From Sphingomonas turrisvirgatae (lineage in GTDB: Bacteria; Pseudomonadota; Alphaproteobacteria; Sphingomonadales; Sphingomonadaceae), in NCBI RefSeq assembly GCF_001721295.1, contig NZ_MDDS01000004.1:1-64000 (forward strand): a stretch of DNA of 64,000 bases. Reading direction: 5' to 3'. Shown one piece after another: positions 25,754-34,221 of the stretch. Every line of letters starts with the position of its first letter. The first letter of the stretch is position 1. A program made the position numbers and the translations under genes. A model generated the notes under the pieces. It ran no database searches, had not been told where the DNA came from, and was given only the letters and a program-made list of their open reading frames with translations.

Positions 25754-25773
25754 ATCCCGGCGAAAGCCGGGAT
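25754..25773. terminator. Hairpin between convergent genes (GAAA loop)
   Basis: ATCCCGGC (25754-25761) and GCCGGGAT (25766-25773) form an 8-bp stem closed by a GAAA tetraloop. It sits in the gap between the sialidase-like gene and the opposing TraB/GumN gene, and shares its core with hairpins at 15489 and 47124. Confidence 0.6.
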
Positions 25774-25814
25774 CTCAGGCGGCTCCATCCGACCGTCAGC
25801 CGCCCGGCGAACGC

Positions 25815-26735
25815 TCAGTACTTCACGCGCTTCGTCTTCACCTTGCGCGCTTTCAGCATCGCCTGAACGCTGTCGCGCCCGGCGAGATGCCCGGCACCCA
25901 CCGCGACGAACACCGTGCCCGGTTTCGCCAGCCGCGCCTTGATCCAGTCGGCCCAGCGCGCGTTGCGGTCCGCCAGCAACACTTTCGCCAGTTCCGGCGA
26001 TTCGCGCAGTCCTTCGTTCATCAGCGTGCCCAGTCGCTCGGCGTCGCCGCTCGCCCAGGCCGAGATCAGCTTGGCGAACTCGCCCGGCGCCTCGTCCATC
26101 TTGTCGATCGCATCGGTCAACAGCTTCATCTGCGCCGCTTCCGGCAGCGCGTCGAAATAGCCGAATTGCTGGTCGACCGTCTCAAGCCCGCTCACCGGCT
26201 TTTTCGCCGCCTTGGCCGCCGCGTCCAGCGCCGCCTCGACTCCGCTGTCGGGGGCATAGCCGGCCCTGATCAGAGTCAGCATCGACAGCTGCGTGCCGGC
26301 AAGCCAGGGGTCGAACCGGTCTGCCACCGCTTGCGGCACGCCGGCATCGGCCATTGCCTTCAAGAACGCCGCACGCTTGTCGGCCGGCAGCTTCTCGCTC
26401 AGCGGCGGGCCGCTCATGGCGATGCCGTATTTCATCATCGCCGGCTGCACCGTGGCGAGGTCCGGCGTGCTGCCCAATTCGGTCACCAGCTCGCCGCTCG
26501 CATCGAACGCTTGCCTCACCGCCTCGTCGAACCAGCTAAGCCCGGGCTTGAGCAGGTGCACCGTCCCGAACAGATAGATGGTCGTGTCCTTGTCCTTCAC
26601 CACCCATAGCGCCGGATCGGCGTCCTGCGTCGCCGCCGCAGCTGCGGGAGCAGGGGCGGCCGCCTGCGCGAAAGCCGCAGGCGCGTGGAACAGCAACGCA
26701 AAGGCTGCGGCACGGGCGAGAAGATTGCGGCGCAT
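25815..26735 (-). CDS. TraB/GumN family protein
   Basis: Predicted exported protein of 306 residues with signal peptide MRRNLLARAAAFALLFHAPAAFAQ. The family motifs are present: TIYLFGTVHLL near residue 55 (GxxH) and the C-terminal FVAVGAGHLAG (second GxxH). Members of the family include the TIKI metalloproteases of animals and GumN of xanthan-producing bacteria. Bacterial function is mostly unknown. It lies 27 bp downstream of the symporter gene on the same strand, so the two are probably one transcript. Confidence 0.85.
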   Translation of the reverse strand: MRRNLLARAAAFALLFHAPAAFAQAAAPAPAAAAATQDADPALWVVKDKDTTIYLFGTVHLLKPGLSWFDEAVRQAFDASGELVTELGSTPDLATVQPAMMKYGIAMSGPPLSEKLPADKRAAFLKAMADAGVPQAVADRFDPWLAGTQLSMLTLIRAGYAPDSGVEAALDAAAKAAKKPVSGLETVDQQFGYFDALPEAAQMKLLTDAIDKMDEAPGEFAKLISAWASGDAERLGTLMNEGLRESPELAKVLLADRNARWADWIKARLAKPGTVFVAVGAGHLAGRDSVQAMLKARKVKTKRVKY

Positions 26736-26762
26736 CGAAACTCCGATTTGATTTGCGCCTGT

Positions 26763-28304
26763 CTAGGCGATGGCCGCATCCGCCGCCACGCCCTTTCCGC
26801 GCGGAATGGCCGTCACCACAGCCGCGATCAGCGTCCCGATGCAAAGCTGGTAGGGAAAGGCGAGCGCAGTCTGTCCGCTCACGAACGGCTGGAGCAGCAG
26901 GACGGTCACGAACCCGGCGATCAGCCCGGCGATCACCGACATGGCGGTCCCGCGCCGCGTGAACACCGCGACGAAATAGACGCCCAGCAGCCCAGCATAG
27001 GCGAATACCATCACCTGCAGCGCGAATTCCAGCAGCGGCATGTCGCTGTGCCGCTGCCAATAGAAGCTCAGCACCGCCGTCGCGAACATCGCAAGGCCGA
27101 CCGCCGCCATGCCCCAGCGCCCGGCGCGCACGAAATGCTTCGGCGTCACCGGGCCGCGCGCCTCGCGCCACGGCTGATAGAAGTCGGCGATCATCACCGA
27201 CGACATGGCGTTCAGCGCCGAATTGGTCGTCGCCACTGCTGCCGCCGTAACCCCGATCGTCACCAGCCCGCGCAGGCCCGGCGGCACCTGCGTCAGGATG
27301 TAGTGGACGAACACCGTCACCTTCTCGCCTGAAAAGCTGGTCGCTGCCTGGTTCGCCTCGCCCATCAAATCGGGGCGAGCATAGAAGATGTGCAGCAACA
27401 GCCCGATCGTCACGAACATCGCGATCAGCGGCACGCTGGCGAGCTGCGACAGGATCAGCCCGCGCGCACCGGTTTTGGCGCTGGGACTGGCAAGCAGCCG
27501 CTGCGTCGTATCCTGGTCAAGGCCGGCATTGGCGATGTTGAGCAGCAGCAGTCCGGTAAAGATCGCCAGCACCGTGAAGGGCTTCGACAGATCGGTCGAA
27601 AAATCGAACAGTCGCAGCTTGTCCACGCCGCCCGGTGCGTGGCGCAGCGCGTCGATCAGCTCGGCGTTGCTTGCCGGGATCGACAGCCGCAGGAACACCA
27701 GCACCGCCAGTGCCGAGCCGGCATAGATCACGAACTGGATGAGGTCGTTCCAGATCACGGACTTGAGGCCGCCGTGAAAGGTGAACAGGAAACTGACCAG
27801 CATTACGCTCGCGGCCGACGCAATGATCGCATGCGCCTCGATGCTGCCGAACGCGACCATGGCGATCGCGATCGCTGCCAGATACACGCGCGCGCCACCC
27901 GCCAGCACCCGCCCGATCAGGAACATGCCGCCGGCCGCCTGCTTGGCGCGCGCATCGAACCGCGCCTCCAGCAGCTCGTACACCGTCGTCGCGCGCATCG
28001 CGTAAAAGCGCGGGATCAGCACATGCGCGACGAACAATGCCGCCAGGATCGGCGCGACTACCGCCCCCAGATAAGTATAATCGCCGCGATAGCCCTGATC
28101 CGGCGCGCCCAGAAAGGTTGCCGCGCTCTGCGTCGCCGACAGCACGGATACTGCCGCCAGCCATGCCGGCACGCTGCGCCCCGCAAGGAAATAATCGCGC
28201 GTATCCGCCGCCTTGAACCGCGAGAATGCCCAGCCGCCGATCAGGATCACGGCGAGATAGGCGGCGACCACGATCCAGTCGAGCGTTGCGAATTGCGGCA
28301 TCAT
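26763..28304 (-). CDS. Sodium:solute symporter (SSF family)
   Basis: Inner-membrane Na+-coupled transporter of 513 residues with about 13-14 hydrophobic helices. Characteristic SSF stretches are YFLAGRSVPAWLAAVSVLSATQSAATFLG at the N terminus (shown only in part by this name) and GVTAAAVATTNSALNAMSSV in the core with the conserved Ser/Thr Na+ site. The substrate is not predictable; relatives carry sugars, sialic acid or carboxylates. ATGs at 28304 and 28301 are both possible starts. It lies upstream of the GumN-like gene. Confidence 0.9.
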   Translation of the reverse strand: MMPQFATLDWIVVAAYLAVILIGGWAFSRFKAADTRDYFLAGRSVPAWLAAVSVLSATQSAATFLGAPDQGYRGDYTYLGAVVAPILAALFVAHVLIPRFYAMRATTVYELLEARFDARAKQAAGGMFLIGRVLAGGARVYLAAIAIAMVAFGSIEAHAIIASAASVMLVSFLFTFHGGLKSVIWNDLIQFVIYAGSALAVLVFLRLSIPASNAELIDALRHAPGGVDKLRLFDFSTDLSKPFTVLAIFTGLLLLNIANAGLDQDTTQRLLASPSAKTGARGLILSQLASVPLIAMFVTIGLLLHIFYARPDLMGEANQAATSFSGEKVTVFVHYILTQVPPGLRGLVTIGVTAAAVATTNSALNAMSSVMIADFYQPWREARGPVTPKHFVRAGRWGMAAVGLAMFATAVLSFYWQRHSDMPLLEFALQVMVFAYAGLLGVYFVAVFTRRGTAMSVIAGLIAGFVTVLLLQPFVSGQTALAFPYQLCIGTLIAAVVTAIPRGKGVAADAAIA

Positions 28305-28343
28305 CGGCAGGGTGTAGCAGCCGTTACGCCGCTGTCATCAAAG

Positions 28344-28383
28344 TCCCTCTCCCACCGGGAGAGGGAGGGAGCCGCGCAGCGGC
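28344..28383. terminator. Two consecutive hairpins after lysK (dispersed-repeat-like)
   Basis: TCCCTCTCCC/GGGAGAGGGA (28344-28353 with 28357-28366, 3-base loop) is followed by GCCGC/GCGGC (28371-28375 with 28379-28383). The CCCTCTCCC-GGGAGAGGG element with a following GAAGGGTGAGGG is familiar as a dispersed intergenic repeat in several proteobacteria. It lies in the gap downstream of lysK and upstream of the symporter gene. Confidence 0.6.
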
Positions 28384-28411
28384 GGAAGGGTGAGGGCAGG
28401 GGCGCGGACGC

Positions 28412-29995
28412 TTACGCCTTCGCCAATGCCTCGCCGATCAGCTTCCGCGAATTCTCGACGCCGTACAGCGCGATGAAGCTGCCCATGCGCGGCCCCTGGC
28501 TCGACCCCAGCAATGTTTCGTACAGCGCCTTGAACCAGTCGCGCAGCGCTTCCTTGCCGAAGTGCGTCTTGCCGATCTCGTACACCGCGTCCTGGATCGT
28601 GTCGGCACTCGCATTCGGCCCCAGCGCCACCAGCTGCGCGTCCAGATCGCGCAGCGCCTCGACCTCCACACCTTGTGGCGCGCGGCGGTTTAGCGTCGGC
28701 GCGATGAAGTCGCGGCCATAGGCCAGCGCATAGCCGATCAGCGCGTCGAGCGCCGGGTGCTTCTCGGGCGTCGCATCGGGCAGATAATTGGCGAGATAGC
28801 CCCACACCTGTTCCTTGGTCGCTTCGCCCATCACGCCGACCAGATTGAGCAACAGGCCGAAGGTGACCGGCAGCGTCTCGCCCGGCACGTCGCCATTGTG
28901 GATGTGATGCACCGGATTGCCCAGCTTCTGCGCCACTTCCTGCGTCGGATAGTTCGCGCGGAACTGCCAGTAATCGTCCACCGCGCGCGGGATCACGCCC
29001 ATGTGCAGCGCCTTGGCCTTTTTCGGCTCGCGATAGATGTAGAACGCCAGGCTCTCGTCGGGGCCGTAGGTCAGCCACTGGTCCAAGCTCAGGCCATTGC
29101 CCTTGGACTTCGAGATCTTCTCGCCCTTTTCGTCGAGGAACATCTCGTAGTTGAAGCCCTCGGGCGGTCGCCCACCCAGCACGCGCGCGATCTTGCTCGA
29201 TTGCACGACCGAATCGATCAGGTCCTTGCCCGCCATCTCATAGTCGACGCCGAGCGCAACCCAGCGCATCGCCCAGTCGACCTTCCACTGCAGCTTGGCC
29301 TTGCCGCCAAGGATCGACTGCTCGATCCGCTCGCCCTCGTCGACGAAGGCGATCAGGCCGGTCTCGGCGTCCACCACTTCGACCGGCACCTGCAGCACGA
29401 TGCCCGACTTCGGCGAAATCGGCAGCACCGGCGAATAGGTCGCCTGCCTCTCGGCACGCAGCGTCGGCAGCATCACGTCCATGATGCCTTGGTAATGCCG
29501 CAGCACGCCCTTCAGCGCGTCGTCGAACTGCCCGCCGGTATAATAGTCGGTCGACGACACGAATTCATACTCGAAGCCGAACCGGTCGAGAAACTGGCGC
29601 AGCATGGCGTTGTTGTGATGCGCGAAATTCTCGTATTTCTCGAAGGGATCGGGCACCTGCGTCAGCGGCTTGCCTAGATATTCGGCCAGCATCGCGCCAT
29701 TGGGCACATTGTCCGGCACCTTGCGCAGGCCGTCCATGTCGTCGCTGAACGCGATGAGGCGGGTAGGGGTGTCGCTCAGCGTCTCGAACGCGTGCCGCAC
29801 CATCGTCGTGCGCAGCACTTCGTTGAACGTGCCGATATGCGGCAGGCCCGAGGGACCATAGCCGGTTTCGAACAGCACCGGCGCACCCTGCTTGCCCTCG
29901 GGATAGCGCTTCAGCAGCTTGCGCGCCTCTTCATAGGGCCAGGCCTTGGAGTCGAGCGCGGCGGCGCGCAGTTGGGCAAGAGGGTGTTCGGTCAT
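28412..29995 (-). CDS. lysK: Lysyl-tRNA synthetase, class I
   Basis: Charges tRNA-Lys using the archaeal-type class I fold rather than the usual bacterial class II enzyme. The HIGH-like motif is GPSGLPHIGTF (near residue 48) and the KMSKS-like motif is KISKSKGNG (near residue 300). The 527 residues match the family. The start at 29995 (MTEHPLAQLR) was chosen because the upstream in-frame extension is not family-like. The gene is divergent from the SGNH hydrolase. The tRNA-Lys gene at 6320 is a likely substrate. Confidence 0.95.
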   Translation of the reverse strand: MTEHPLAQLRAAALDSKAWPYEEARKLLKRYPEGKQGAPVLFETGYGPSGLPHIGTFNEVLRTTMVRHAFETLSDTPTRLIAFSDDMDGLRKVPDNVPNGAMLAEYLGKPLTQVPDPFEKYENFAHHNNAMLRQFLDRFGFEYEFVSSTDYYTGGQFDDALKGVLRHYQGIMDVMLPTLRAERQATYSPVLPISPKSGIVLQVPVEVVDAETGLIAFVDEGERIEQSILGGKAKLQWKVDWAMRWVALGVDYEMAGKDLIDSVVQSSKIARVLGGRPPEGFNYEMFLDEKGEKISKSKGNGLSLDQWLTYGPDESLAFYIYREPKKAKALHMGVIPRAVDDYWQFRANYPTQEVAQKLGNPVHHIHNGDVPGETLPVTFGLLLNLVGVMGEATKEQVWGYLANYLPDATPEKHPALDALIGYALAYGRDFIAPTLNRRAPQGVEVEALRDLDAQLVALGPNASADTIQDAVYEIGKTHFGKEALRDWFKALYETLLGSSQGPRMGSFIALYGVENSRKLIGEALAKA

Positions 29996-30111
29996 GCGTC
30001 GGCCATCTGGCTCACCTGCCGCCAAATCGCAATCTAGGACTCGCATGCCGCATTGACAGTGCCGCCGGCAGCGGGATGGTAGCGGTATCATAAAACTGAG
30101 GGAGCGCGTGG

Positions 30112-30963
30112 ATGATGCGGGTCGGTCTGGCATTGGCGGCACTTGGCATGACAGGGTCCGCGCTCGCCCAGGAACGGCCGCCGGCTGGTTCGCCGCCGGT
30201 CATCCCGATCGCCGCGTCCAAGATCATCCTGGTCGGCGATTCGACGACCGCCGTGGTCGGCGGATGGGGACCCAGCTTCTGCGCCTATAACGTCACTTCC
30301 TTTGCTGCCTGCATCAACCTGGCGCGCGGCGGCCGTTCTTCGGGCAGCTATTTGTGGGAGGGATCGTGGAACCTCGTGCAGGGCGAAATGCGCACGCCCG
30401 GCTACCGGAATATCTGGGTGCTCATCCAGTTCGGCCATAACGATCAGCCGGGCAAGCCCGGTCGCTCGACCGATCTGGCGAAGGATTTTCCCGCCAATCT
30501 CGAACGCTATGTCCGCGACGTTCGGGCGGCCGGGGCGAAGCCGGTGCTCGTCACCCCGCTCACGCGCCGGATGTTCAAGGGCGCTGCGCTCGACAACGAC
30601 CTTGAACCCTGGGCGGCATCGATCCGCACGGTGGCAAGGCGGCTGAACGTCCCGCTCGCCGATCTGAACGCCGTCAGCGTGAAGGCCGTGAACGAAATGG
30701 GCGAAGCCGCGGCCGAGCGTTTCGCGCCGCTCGCGAAAGACGCGGCGCCGTTCACCAGCGGCGGCCCACAGGCGACCGAAGTCGATGATCGGCCCGGCGG
30801 CAGCGTGCGGCTTTCGTTCGACCGCACGCATCTTGGCCTGCTCGGCGCGAATTACTTCGCGGACATGATGGCGCGCGAACTGGCCGTCGCAGTGCCCGAG
30901 ATGCGCCCCTTGCTCCTTTCACTGCAGCAGCGGCCCGATGTGACTAATCATATCCGCCAATGA
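30112..30963 (+). CDS. Rhamnogalacturonan acetylesterase-like SGNH hydrolase
   Basis: Predicted exported esterase of 283 residues that would remove acetyl groups from pectin-type polysaccharide. A signal peptide (to GSALAQ) is followed by block I GDSTTAVVGGWG (nucleophile Ser), block II NLARGGRSSGSY, block III FGHND and block V SFDRTHLG with Asp and His of the triad. The order and the GRSS/GHND forms match fungal and bacterial rhamnogalacturonan acetylesterases. A strong ribosome-binding site GAGGGAG lies seven bases before the ATG at 30112. Confidence 0.82.
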   Translation: MMRVGLALAALGMTGSALAQERPPAGSPPVIPIAASKIILVGDSTTAVVGGWGPSFCAYNVTSFAACINLARGGRSSGSYLWEGSWNLVQGEMRTPGYRNIWVLIQFGHNDQPGKPGRSTDLAKDFPANLERYVRDVRAAGAKPVLVTPLTRRMFKGAALDNDLEPWAASIRTVARRLNVPLADLNAVSVKAVNEMGEAAAERFAPLAKDAAPFTSGGPQATEVDDRPGGSVRLSFDRTHLGLLGANYFADMMARELAVAVPEMRPLLLSLQQRPDVTNHIRQ

Positions 30964-30975
30964 CGCTTCGGCGCG

Positions 30976-30998
30976 GCGCCAGCCGAAAATACTGGCGC
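30976..30998. terminator. Hairpin between the SGNH hydrolase and feoA
   Basis: GCGCCAG (30976-30982) pairs with CTGGCGC (30992-30998) around a 9-base AT-containing loop, just after the hydrolase stop. It is modest as a terminator. Confidence 0.4.
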
Positions 30999-31012
30999 TG
31001 CGTGCCGGTAAT

Positions 31013-31033
31013 TGATAATCGCTCGCATTATGA
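31013..31033. promoter_or_regulatory. Fur/Irr-like inverted repeat at the feoA start
   Basis: TGATAAT (31013-31019) and ATTATGA (31027-31033) form a near-perfect inverted repeat with 7 bases between, close to the 7-1-7 style half-sites of Fur boxes. It overlaps the feoA ATG at 31030. Iron control of feoAB is well known, so an operator here is plausible, but the spacing is not the standard one. Confidence 0.4.
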
Positions 31034-31278
31034 GTCACTCGCTGGCGCGTGCGTCGCGCAACGTCACTGGCACCGTCTCGTCGATCGACTGGGAAGCACT
31101 CAGCCCGGCAGAGGCGCGGCGGCTGCGTGAGTTCGGATTGGACGAGGGGGTCGAGGTCGAGCTGGTGAAGCCGGTCGGCTGGCTCGGCGGCCCTGCAGCA
31201 GTGCGGATCGGGCGGATGACCGTCGCGCTTCGCCGGCACATTACGGAGGCGATCAAGGTCGCAGTTCCGGCGGAATGA
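31030..31278 (+). CDS. feoA: Ferrous iron transport protein A
   Basis: Small cytoplasmic SH3-like partner of FeoB, 82 residues. The FeoA pattern ARRLREFGLDEGVEVELV followed by GPAAVRIGRMTVALRR is clear. It is needed for Fe2+ uptake through FeoB, although its exact role is unsettled. The ATG at 31030 lies within the inverted repeat described above; a TTG at 31012 is an alternative. The stop overlaps the feoB ATG (ATGA at 31275-31278), so translation is coupled. Confidence 0.92.
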   Translation: MSHSLARASRNVTGTVSSIDWEALSPAEARRLREFGLDEGVEVELVKPVGWLGGPAAVRIGRMTVALRRHITEAIKVAVPAE

Positions 31279-33119
31279 ACGCCGTTCCGCTCGTTGCGCT
31301 CGTCGGCAATCCCAATGCCGGCAAGACCGCCCTGTTCAACGCCCTGACCGGCGCACGGCAAAAGGTCGGCAACTATCCTGGTGTGACGGTCGAGCGGCAT
31401 GCCGGCCGCATGGCGCTGGACGATGGCCGTCCGATCGAGCTGGTCGATCTGCCCGGCACCTACAGCCTCGATCCGTCCAGCCCCGACGAACAGGTCACGC
31501 GCGACGTCGTGCTTGGCAAGCAGGCGGGCGAGCGCCTGCCCGACGCGCTGGTCGTCGTCGCGGATGCGTCGAACCTCGAAAATCATCTGCGCTTCGTGCT
31601 TCAGCTGCGCCAGCTCGGCCGGCCGATGATCGTCGCGCTCAACATGATCGACATGGCCACTCGCGACGGGCTGACGATCGATGCCGACGCCCTGTCCGCC
31701 GCGCTCGGCGTGCCGGTCGTCACCACCGTCGCGGTGCGCAAGCGCGGGCTGGATGACCTGCGCGCCGCGCTCGCCGGCGTGCTGCTGGGATCAAGGCCCG
31801 CAGCCCCGGCCGAGATCGAATCCGACATCCGCCATTTTCAGCGCGAGGCGCGGCGCATCGCCGCCGACGCGATCGTCGAACAGCCGGGCGGTCGCGCTTT
31901 CACGCGCGGTGTCGATCGCGTCGTGCTTCACCCGGTCGCCGGCCCGCTCATTCTCGCCACGGTCATGCTGGTCATGTTCCAGGCCGTCTACGCCTGGTCC
32001 GAAGCGCCGATCGGCTGGATCGAGGGGCTGCAAGGCTGGCTTGCGGAGAGCGCCGCCGCCTATCTGCCCGAAAATTTCCTGCGCGACCTGCTGATCGAAG
32101 GGATCATCAACGGCGTCGGCTCGGTGGTGGTGTTCCTGCCGCAGATCCTGATCCTGTTCTTCTTCATCCTGCTGCTCGAAGCGACTGGCTATATGGTCCG
32201 TGCCGCCTTCCTGATGGATCGGCTGATGTCGGGTATCGGGTTGTCGGGCCGTGCCTTCATCCCGCTGCTCTCGTCCTTTGCCTGCGCCATCCCCGGTATC
32301 ATGGCGGCGCGCTCGATCGACGATCCCAGGGAACGGCTGACCACCATCCTGATCGCGCCGCTGATGACCTGTTCGGCGCGGCTGCCGGTTTATGCCGTGC
32401 TGATCGGCGCGTTCATCCCGGCGATCAGCGTCGGACCCGGCATCGGCTTGCAGGGGCTGGTGCTGTTCGGCCTCTATGTCGCCGGCATCCTCGGCGCGAT
32501 CGCCGCCGCCTTCGTGCTGCGCATGACCGCGACCCGTGGGAAGGGCGGGGGCTTCATGATGGAGCTGCCGCGCTATCAGCTTCCCTCGATCCGCGACGTG
32601 CTGATCGGCATGTGGCAGCGCGCCTGGCTGTTTCTGCGCCGTGCCGGCACGATCATCATGGGCGTCACTGTGGCGCTGTGGCTGCTCGCTTCCTACCCCG
32701 TCGCGCCCGAAGGGGTGAAGCAGAGCGAATATTCGATCGCCGGCCGCGTCGCCTCGGGGCTTGAGGTCGTGCTCAAGCCGATCGGCTTCAATCATGAAAT
32801 GAGCCTCGCGGTGATCCCCGCGATGGCCGCGCGCGAAGTGGCCGTGTCCGCGCTCCAGACGGTCTATTCGATCGATGCCGATGCGGATGAGGAAGGGCAG
32901 GCATTGGGTGCCCAGCTCGCCGCGCGCTGGTCGCTGCCGACGGCGCTCGCCTTCCTCGCCTGGTTCGTGTTCGCGCCGCAGTGCCTGTCGACCATTGCCG
33001 TCGCGCGGCGTGAGACCAACGGCTGGAAATGGCCGATCGTGATGATCGTCTATCTCTTCGCCGCAGCCTATGTCTTTGCCGGCATCACCTTCTGGACGGC
33101 GACCGCGCTGGGGCTCTGA
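31275..33119 (+). CDS. feoB: Ferrous iron transporter B
   Basis: Fe2+ transporter of 614 residues. The N-terminal G domain has G1 GNPNAGKTALFN, the switch I region GNYPGVTVERHAG, G3 DLPGTYSL and G4 NMID. About eight membrane helices follow, with the Gate-type region PLMTCSARLPVYAVLIGAF containing the conserved Cys. The length is at the short end for FeoB. It works with FeoA in the inner membrane. No FeoC gene is seen. A hairpin follows the stop. Confidence 0.96.
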   Translation: MNAVPLVALVGNPNAGKTALFNALTGARQKVGNYPGVTVERHAGRMALDDGRPIELVDLPGTYSLDPSSPDEQVTRDVVLGKQAGERLPDALVVVADASNLENHLRFVLQLRQLGRPMIVALNMIDMATRDGLTIDADALSAALGVPVVTTVAVRKRGLDDLRAALAGVLLGSRPAAPAEIESDIRHFQREARRIAADAIVEQPGGRAFTRGVDRVVLHPVAGPLILATVMLVMFQAVYAWSEAPIGWIEGLQGWLAESAAAYLPENFLRDLLIEGIINGVGSVVVFLPQILILFFFILLLEATGYMVRAAFLMDRLMSGIGLSGRAFIPLLSSFACAIPGIMAARSIDDPRERLTTILIAPLMTCSARLPVYAVLIGAFIPAISVGPGIGLQGLVLFGLYVAGILGAIAAAFVLRMTATRGKGGGFMMELPRYQLPSIRDVLIGMWQRAWLFLRRAGTIIMGVTVALWLLASYPVAPEGVKQSEYSIAGRVASGLEVVLKPIGFNHEMSLAVIPAMAAREVAVSALQTVYSIDADADEEGQALGAQLAARWSLPTALAFLAWFVFAPQCLSTIAVARRETNGWKWPIVMIVYLFAAAYVFAGITFWTATALGL

Positions 33120-33122
33120 CGC

Positions 33123-33144
33123 GCGGGGCTGTCGACAGTCCCGC
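33123..33144 (+). terminator. Terminator-like hairpin after feoB
   Basis: GCGGGGCTGTC (33123-33133) is complementary to GACAGTCCCGC (33134-33144) apart from one G-T position. It starts 3 bases after the feoB stop. The remainder of the gap up to 33359 (215 bp) shows no gene in either direction. Confidence 0.5.
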
Positions 33145-33359
33145 TGCCGATTGTCGAACGACGGCTTGAGTTCATCGCTGCAAGTTGGTCGGCATCGTTC
33201 TGACGCCCGGTGCCCGCGGGTCCGATTCCGGCCGCGAAATCACGACCGCCGACCCTGTTTCATGCCGCTAAATCATTGTAGTAAAGCGAGAAATTGACGG
33301 CGTTTCCTACATGTTCCCCATCCGCTATAATGCCGGCATGGCAAACACCAATGTCGAAT

Positions 33360-33533
33360 CTAGTCCAGCTTGGCGTCGTCGATCGCTTTTTCGGCTCGGC
33401 TGCGCGCGGCATTGTCGCGCGCCCGCTCGGCCTTGGTCCGCCCGAACTTCGCGCGATTTGCATTGGCGTTATCCACCGCTGCGGCGCGTGCCTTGGCCTT
33501 GCGGGCCTTGTTCAGATTAATGATCTCGGCCAT
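33360..33533 (-). CDS. DUF4169 family small protein
   Basis: A 57-residue, strongly basic and helical protein that reads MAEIINLNKARKAKARAAAV at its start and ends IDDAKLD. This N-terminal INLNKARKA pattern is the hallmark of the DUF4169 family of small alphaproteobacterial proteins of unknown function. GAGGGA lies four bases before the ATG. It diverges from ssb across 36 bp. The charge and size would suit nucleic-acid or ribosome binding, but that is speculation. Confidence 0.75.
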   Translation of the reverse strand: MAEIINLNKARKAKARAAAVDNANANRAKFGRTKAERARDNAARSRAEKAIDDAKLD

Positions 33534-33569
33534 CCCATCCCTCGATAACGAATCTCAGGCGGAGTTAAA

Positions 33570-34139
33570 ATGGCGGGCAGCGTCAACAAGGTCATCCTGG
33601 TCGGCAATTTGGGGCGCGATCCCGAAAGCCGCACCTTCTCGAACGGCGGCAAGGTCGTCGAACTGCGCATCGCCACCAGCGAAAGCTGGAAGGACCGCAA
33701 CACGGGCGAGCGCAAGGAAAAGACCGAATGGCACACGGTCAAGGTCTTCAACGAAGGCCTCGCCAATGTCGCCGAGCGCTATCTGCGCAAGGGGTCGAAG
33801 GTTTACATCGAAGGCGCGCTGACCACGCGCAAGTGGCAGGATCAGCAGGGCCAGGACCGTTATTCGACCGAGATCACGCTGCAAGGCTTCAACAGCGTGC
33901 TGACCATGCTCGACGGCGCGCCCGGTCAGGGCGGCGGCGGCAGCAGCCGTGGCGGCGACGAGTGGGGCGGCGGCAATGATGAGTTCGCCGGCCAGTCGAG
34001 CAATCGCGGCGGCGGCTATGGCGGCGGCGGCAGCTCGGGCGGCGGTTTCGGCGGCGGCAGCCGTGGCGGTGGCGGCGGCGGCAGCAGCGGCGGCCGCAGC
34101 GACTTCCCGGACGATCTCGACGACGACGTCCCATTCTGA
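33570..34139 (+). CDS. ssb: Single-stranded DNA-binding protein
   Basis: Binds single-stranded DNA during replication and repair. The OB fold covers residues 1-115 ([16 protein letters not shown] near the start, then [12 protein letters not shown] and [10 protein letters not shown]). A long Gly/Ser-rich disordered linker (about residues 118-175) leads to the acidic tip DDLDDDVPF, the docking peptide for partner proteins. The length of 189 residues and the intact tip indicate a housekeeping SSB. A stable hairpin follows. Confidence 0.97.
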   Translation: MAGSVNKVILVGNLGRDPESRTFSNGGKVVELRIATSESWKDRNTGERKEKTEWHTVKVFNEGLANVAERYLRKGSKVYIEGALTTRKWQDQQGQDRYSTEITLQGFNSVLTMLDGAPGQGGGGSSRGGDEWGGGNDEFAGQSSNRGGGYGGGGSSGGGFGGGSRGGGGGGSSGGRSDFPDDLDDDVPF

Positions 34140-34144
34140 TCGGG

Positions 34145-34175
34145 GCGCGCCAGCCGCCGCAATCGGCTGGCGCGC
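34145..34175 (+). terminator. Strong terminator hairpin after ssb
   Basis: GCGCGCCAGCCG (34145-34156) pairs perfectly with CGGCTGGCGCGC (34164-34175) around a 7-base loop, followed by TACTGTCTT. It starts six bases after the ssb stop. Confidence 0.8.
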
Positions 34176-34221
34176 TACTGTCTTAACGACCTGTTGACCA
34201 AAGCTGCCCAATGGGTCGCCC

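Noticed and set aside
33326..33331. Perfect TATAAT in the feoB-ssb gap
   Set aside because: No -35 element at proper spacing and no plus-strand gene starts soon after; the downstream plus-strand frame is a shadow of the DUF4169 gene.
33145..33359. A ribbon-helix-helix gene that sometimes follows DUF4169 genes
   Set aside because: Translation of the minus strand here gives no matching protein and several stops.
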